A stretch of DNA of 10,000 bases. It comes from Stramonita haemastoma. Lineage: Eukaryota > Mollusca > Gastropoda > Neogastropoda > Muricidae. This document shows, one piece after another, positions 6,751 to 10,000 of this stretch. The notes beneath the pieces were generated by a model. It was not told the DNA's origin. It did no database searches and saw only the letters and a program-made list of their open reading frames with translations. Position 1 is the stretch's first letter; every line of letters begins with the position of its first letter. The stretch is taken from the NCBI GenBank assembly GCA_030674155.1, contig CM060323.1:2222303-2232302 (forward strand), read 5' to 3'. A program made the translations under genes and the position numbers.

Positions 6751-6921
6751 AAAATGTACATATGTAAATAATAAGACAAATGGATGCATCACAAACACAA
6801 GTTCATGTAATTAAAGATCCCTTCGGCAATTTATCACAAACTGAACAAGGGTTTTGGGTGTGGGTTTTGTTGTTTTACTATGGATACGTCTTGATTTTTT
6901 TCTTTCTTTATTTGCCTGAAA

Positions 6922-6937
6922 GGGGGGGGGGGGGGGG
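6922..6937 (+). repeat. Poly-G tract (16 G)
   Basis: A single run of 16 G in an otherwise T-rich stretch. Confidence 0.9.
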
Positions 6938-6944
6938 TACTTAC

Positions 6945-7285
6945 TTTTTTTATCAAACAATATGTTTCTGCATTGTTGATAAAGAAAACCATTGTCTTCA
7001 GCGGCACGAATAATGCTAAACAACCTTAAGAAAAAAAAGCAACGGTTTCGTTAGGTTTGCTGTTGCTGTTCTTGCTGTTAGTGATATTACTAAAGATTTG
7101 TTCACTCTCCTTGGCTACATGTTTTTGGTGGTGGAAAACGATATGATTTTGTTGTTATTGATGTTGTTGTCTCTTGCTGTTGTGCTGCTGCTTGGTTTGT
7201 GTGATTCTTCCTGGGTGATTGTTATTTGAAAGCAGAATGCGGAATTAGTCTAGCTTTGCTGATGTTGGGTTTGTTTTTCGGTGTA
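6945..7285. other. T/G-rich DNA, no gene seen
   Basis: The sequence is rich in TTG/CTG steps (gttgctgttcttgctgtta, ttgttgttattgatgttgttg). It resembles the GTT-rich centre of family X, but the diagnostic blocks of that repeat (gaatggagg.ggg and agactggcttcc) are not found. No supportable reading frame. Confidence 0.45.
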
Positions 7286-7288
7286 CTG

Positions 7289-7332
7289 GTTTTCTTTTTT
7301 TTTTCTTTTTCTTTTCGTTTTTTTTTTTTTTT
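7289..7332. repeat. T-rich tract
   Basis: Runs of T8 to T12 broken by single C or G bases (ttttttttcttttt, cttttcgttttttt). It could be a poly-A tail remnant of a minus-strand retroposon, but no element adjoins it clearly. Confidence 0.7.
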
Positions 7333-7348
7333 ACCCCTGTCTTATTGG

Positions 7349-7349
<1 letters not shown>

Positions 7350-7380
<31 letters not shown>

Positions 7381-7553
7381 GCGTGTGTGTGTGTTGGTGG
7401 TTGTGTGTGTGTTGTGTGTGTGTGTGTGTGTGCGTGTGTGTGTGTTGTGTGGTGTCTGTCTGTCTGTCTGTCGTCTGTCTGTCTGTCTGTATGTTGTCTT
7501 GCTGTCCTGTATGTATGTATGTATGTATGTATGTATGTATGTATGTATGTATG
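7350..7553. repeat. Compound microsatellite (GT)n-(TGTC)n-(TATG)n
   Basis: GT arrays with CG and TTGG interruptions (7350-7450) are followed by TGTC units (7455-7489, with one slip) and then about eleven TATG units (7509-7553). Three different motifs abut one another, suggesting conversion of one repeat into the next by point change and slippage. Confidence 0.95.
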
Positions 7554-7720
7554 TTGCCCGTGTGCACATAGTTCGCGGTTTTTGTGTATGTGTTACACAC
7601 GCGCATGCATGTAATGTATATAAGTAAGCAGGCACAGCAGCATACTTTCATATATTTTTGCTTTTTTTACTGCCTGGGGAGAGTTGTTATCTTGCTTTTG
7701 TTGTTTTGCTTTTGTTTTCT

Positions 7721-7722
<2 letters not shown>

Positions 7723-7782
<60 letters not shown>

Positions 7783-7845
7783 TCTGTGTGTTGTGTGTGT
7801 GTGTGTGTGTGTGTGTGTTTATGTGTGTGTAGTGTTGTGTTGTGT

Positions 7846-7882
<37 letters not shown>

Positions 7883-8020
7883 TCTATGTGTGTGTCTGTG
7901 TGCGTGTGTACTGTGTGTGTGTGTGTGTGTGTGTGTTGTTTTCTGTGTGTGTGTGTCTGTGTGTGTTGTGTCTGTTGTGTGTCTGTTCTGCTGTCTGTCG
8001 TCTGGTATGTGTCTGTCTGT
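7723..8020. repeat. Long compound (GT)n array with TC and TTG interruptions
   Basis: Nearly 300 bases of GT repeat, pure from 7723 to 7774 and then increasingly broken by TGTCTGTG, TTGTG and TATG steps, ending in tctgtctgtt units at 8010-8020. The long V/C-rich and T/H-rich open frames across this stretch are products of the repeat. Confidence 0.95.
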
Positions 8021-8040
8021 TGTGTTGTTCTTCAATTTAA

Positions 8041-8290
8041 AGCGAAGCCTGACGTGGGGTGGCAGGCTTTTTTGTTTCAACTCTGCTGTGATTTTCTTTG
8101 AATGGAGGCGGGCAGCGCAGGGCAATGCGGGCAGTTGCCGACACACGCGTCCCTTAGACTGGCTTCCCATTGTTTCAATCTTTTGTTGTTGCTGCTGCTG
8201 TTGTTTTCCTTATTGCTGCTTTGTTTTGTTGTGTTTTGTCTTTCTTCCTGCACATATGCATTTTCTGTGTGCATTATTGATCAGGATGCA
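8041..8290 (+). repeat. Dispersed repeat 'family X', copy 2, left part
   Basis: It has 'gattttctttgaatggaggc' (from 8089), gggcagcgcaggg, 'cccttagactggcttcccat', a GTT/GCT-rich centre and 'cattattgatcaggatgca' (to 8290), matching copies 1 and 3 in order. The expected end (agatcgaag) is missing here but is found at 8678-8686, beyond a minus-strand SINE. The copy is therefore interrupted. Confidence 0.65.
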
Positions 8291-8642
8291 TTAAAAATTT
8301 TTATTATTTTATATCGAGGATAATGGAATAAGCATTTGTGTGGGTTTTTTTTTCATCCAGTCCTTGTGTGTATGCAGTTTTGTAAATCTTGTCATCTGTT
8401 CCCACCGGCACACAATGGCCTACTCTTAACGAAAAGCAGAACAGGATTTAACGTGTGCGCAAGATGTTCTGCGCGTGTTCGCACACGGGGCCTCGGTTTA
8501 CAGTCTCATCCGAAAAAATTGGGGGGAGAGTGGAGTCAGCACTGATGTTAACTCCAGGGGAAAAATCCCCTCGACCGGGAATCGAACTCGGGTGGTCAAA
8601 TTGCGAGCGCAATGTTTTGACCATTAAGCTATCCCGTCCCCC
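8291..8642 (-). mobile_element. Complete tRNA-derived SINE inserted in family X copy 2
   Basis: Read on the minus strand from 8642, it starts gggacgggatagcttaat. It has an A box TAGCTTAATGG (8621-8631) that fits the polymerase III consensus, and a B box GTTCGATTCC (8578-8587) about 35 bases further, as in a tRNA gene. Next come a ctctccccccaatttttt stretch, the central block 'gatgagactgtaaaccgagg' (8491-8510), a body shared with 931-1182 and an AT-rich end. About 350 bases is a normal SINE length. Possible target duplications are the imperfect 'atgcattaaa' (8286-8295) on the left and 'atgcttaaa' (8647-8655) on the right. A and B boxes are good matches, so polymerase III transcription is possible, but the head is not a real tRNA gene. 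Confidence 0.82.
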
Positions 8643-8644
8643 AA

Positions 8645-8690
8645 AAATGCTTAAACTGAATCAGAAGCTTGCCGCCATAGATCGAAGCAG
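8645..8690 (+). repeat. Dispersed repeat 'family X', copy 2, right part
   Basis: After the SINE, the sequence continues with 'aatgcttaaactgaatcaga', agcttgccgccat and 'agatcgaagcagaaaac'. The end block agatcga(a/g) with following ...gaac/aaac is shared with copy 1 (6502-6512) and copy 3 (9671-9685). Joining it to 8290 gives the same order as in the other copies. Confidence 0.5.
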
Positions 8691-8993
8691 AAAACAGAGT
8701 AGCTACTCGGAACATAGTAAATAAACTGCTGATGCTGGTAACATAGATGCTGTGCATCACAGACACATTCAGCTGGCGTTATAGCAGAACCCTCGGCAAC
8801 ATAATAGCATGCTCTGGCTGGTGTTTTTGTTGTTGTTTGTTTGGGGTTTGTTTTTCGCTGATGGGTACATCTTCGTTCATTTCTGTTGTGTGGTTCTTGT
8901 TTGTTCAACTGAATGCAAAAAGTGTTTTCACATTCGCTGTTAATTAAATGTACGTTCAAACAGTATAAAGATGCATTGCGTATGTCTTGCGTT
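8691..8993. other. Unassigned T/G-rich DNA
   Basis: No gene or clear repeat found. A 'ttgttgttgtttgtttgggg' stretch around 8827-8846 resembles the low-complexity centre of family X only in composition. The minus-strand open frame from 9232 to 8651 crosses this part and a microsatellite, and I do not accept it as coding. Confidence 0.45.
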
Positions 8994-9017
8994 TTTGTTT
9001 GTTTGTTTGTTTGTTTG
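8994..9017. repeat. (TTTG)n microsatellite
   Basis: Five to six clean TTTG units after a T-rich start. Confidence 0.9.
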
Positions 9018-9058
9018 CTTTGCTGAGGGATGTTTAATTCCAAGACAAATTCTTTTTT

Positions 9059-9081
9059 ACACACACACACACACACACACA

Positions 9082-9164
<83 letters not shown>

Positions 9165-9172
9165 GTGTGTGT
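9059..9172. repeat. Symmetric compound repeat (AC)n-(ACGC)n-(AC)n-(TG)n
   Basis: An AC array (9059-9080), about twelve ACGC units (9081-9128), a second AC array (9129-9160), then 'atgtgtgtgtgt' to 9172. The whole 114 bases is almost entirely alternating purine-pyrimidine and contains many CpG steps, a sequence class prone to the Z-DNA form. The last AC array and the TG run are complementary and could form a short hairpin. Confidence 0.95.
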
Positions 9173-9376
9173 ACATGCTCTGTCTCTGCTACTTGCGTGC
9201 ATAATATGTATACGCACATAAACACGACGCACACTGGTGTGCTTTCAGAAGCGTTTTCTTTGATTGGGGCTATTTTGTGTGTTTTGCATAATATGCTCTT
9301 TTTTCTTTGTTTTTTGTTTTGCTGCTTCTTTGTTTTGCGTTTTTTAATTTTATTTTTGTTTCACTTTGATTTGAAA

Positions 9377-9685
9377 GGAAGCCAGGCAAAGGGCGGGGGG
9401 TCTGTCTGTGTTTTAACTGGGCTTTGATTTTCTGGGAATGGAGTGGGGCAGTGCACTACTGGCAGGTCATGAAGAAGCGCCAAGAAGACTGGCTTCCTGT
9501 GTTGGAATTGTTTTGTCTTTCGTTGGTGTTTGTAGTGTTTCTTGTTGTTGCTGCTGCTGCTGCTGCTGTGTATTTGTTTGCATGTTGTTTGTTGTTTGTT
9601 TTCACCGTAGTTGAATTTTTTTTTTTTTTTTTACATTATTCATCAGATTTTATAGACGCCACTTGTTGCAGATCGAAGTAAGAAC
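9377..9685 (+). repeat. Dispersed repeat 'family X', copy 3
   Basis: It has 'ggaagccaggcaaagggcgg' (from 9377), 'gattttctgggaatggagtg' (from 9426), gggcagtgcactactggcagg, 'tcatgaagaagcgccaagaa', 'gactggcttcctgtg', a GTT/GCT-rich centre with a (GCT)n array, T18, 'ttacattattcatcagattt' and a final 'agatcgaagtaagaac'. The agaagcgcc.a.aagactggct.cc block is shared with copy 1, and gactggcttcc with copy 2. This copy looks the most complete. The mild length differences lie in its low-complexity middle. Confidence 0.65.
9550..9568. repeat. (GCT)n trinucleotide array
   Basis: Six GCT units inside family X copy 3. The matching place in copy 2 has three GCT units (gttgctgctgctgttg), and copy 1 has gttgctgtt. 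The array seems to have grown from a seed in the repeat. Confidence 0.85.
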
Positions 9686-9828
9686 GGTGCTGTTATTTGT
9701 AAATGATAAAACATGTATGTGAATAATTATAAGCAGATGAAACACAAATTATAAGGATTACAAACACAGACCCCCGTAATTATATAACAAAAACTTGACA
9801 TAAATTATCACACTATTGGGACAGTGAT
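9686..9828. other. AT-rich DNA, nothing recognised
   Basis: A low-GC stretch with ATTATAA and AATTATA steps. No gene or repeat seen. Confidence 0.4.
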
Positions 9829-9907
9829 GTGTGTGTGTGTGTGTATGTGTTGTGTGTGTGTGTGTTGTGTGTGTGTGTGTGTTGTGTGTGTGTGTGTGTG
9901 TGTGTGT
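9829..9907. repeat. Interrupted (GT)n microsatellite
   Basis: GT arrays of 7 to 12 units separated three times by an extra T (tgttgtg), giving a higher-order repeat of about 14-18 bases. This pattern suggests duplication of an interrupted block rather than independent changes. Confidence 0.92.
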
Positions 9908-9950
9908 CAGTCTATATCTATTGTCTTTGTACTCTTGTCTTCACCTGTTC

Positions 9951-9966
9951 ACACACACACACACAC
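9951..9966. repeat. Short (AC)n microsatellite
   Basis: Eight AC units, opposite in orientation to the GT array 45 bases upstream, so the two could pair as an inverted repeat. Confidence 0.85.
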
Positions 9967-10000
9967 AAACAATGCACCCAGCCCACCTTATCCAACTTCC

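Noticed and set aside
7509..7553. Regular (TATG)n array considered as a CRISPR or protein-binding array
   Set aside because: There are no unique spacers; it is a simple tetranucleotide microsatellite.
8045..8072. AAGCCTG...CAGGCTT stem followed by T6, resembling a bacterial rho-independent terminator
   Set aside because: The context is eukaryotic repeat DNA with no upstream bacterial gene. A chance stem at the left edge of family X copy 2 is more likely.
7658..8170. Frames of up to 167 codons over the long GT array
   Set aside because: Nearly all of the residues are C/V or T/H from the dinucleotide repeat; no unique domain is visible.
8578..8642. Possible minus-strand tRNA gene (A and B boxes present)
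   Set aside because: The boxes are the head of a SINE. The sequence continues directly into the SINE body, the head does not look like a foldable acceptor-stem pair, and no terminator follows at tRNA length.
8651..9232. 193-codon minus-strand frame
   Set aside because: It runs from an AC/ACGC microsatellite into unassigned DNA, contains K/T/Q-rich low-complexity sequence, and shows no domain. It also overlaps the end block of family X.

Overview
The window looks like non-coding, repeat-dense nuclear DNA from an animal, most likely a marine mollusc (gastropod-like). Three things point there: very abundant (GT/AC)n, (CT/GA)n, (CAGA)n and poly-G tracts; tRNA-derived SINEs with a shared 'agac.ataaac.gagg' central block; and the C-terminal tail of a non-LTR retrotransposon of a type common in lophotrochozoan genomes. 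The taxon is an inference from repeat style; no host gene identifies it. I see no bacterial gene organisation, no convincing host exon, no functional RNA gene and no CRISPR array.

Layout. 1-908: low-repeat DNA with no supportable gene. 909-1182: poly-C tract running into a 5'-incomplete SINE copy (+). 1183-2292: AT-rich DNA, nothing recognised. 2293-2912: G-rich, pyrimidine and AC microsatellites. 2913-3936: 5'-truncated non-LTR retrotransposon with an open 222-codon C-terminal reading frame, a microsatellite-filled 3' UTR, AATAAA and a short TCAGTG-type tail. It is flanked by two copies of the same (CT)n - tggcactacac - (AC)n - ttcttgaatgaacgttcg block (about 2762-2912 and 3937-4135), which look like an unusually long target-site duplication. 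4335-4414 (GT)n; 4470-4558 retroposon 3' tail with an AGCGCTTT/AAAGCGCT stem and ATT-rich end. 4831-5040: CAGA repeat and a possible degraded element end. 5053-5300: second type of tRNA-derived SINE. 5411-5485, 6541-6641 and 6670-6750: a small repeat in both orientations, one copy being a palindrome. 5691-5937: GT and CAGA microsatellites.

From about 6195 to the end, three same-strand copies of an unrecognised dispersed repeat (here 'family X') occur at 6195-6512, 8041-8290 plus 8645-8690, and 9377-9685. The middle copy is split by a complete minus-strand SINE (8291-8642), which gives a relative age order. The rest is compound GT/TGTC/TATG microsatellite (7350-8020) and a (AC)(ACGC)(AC)(TG) tract (9059-9172).

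The elements do not form a pathway. The window is a record of nested retroposition and microsatellite growth. The best leads are the long duplication around the retrotransposon, the three-copy family X with its nested SINE, and the palindromic repeat family.
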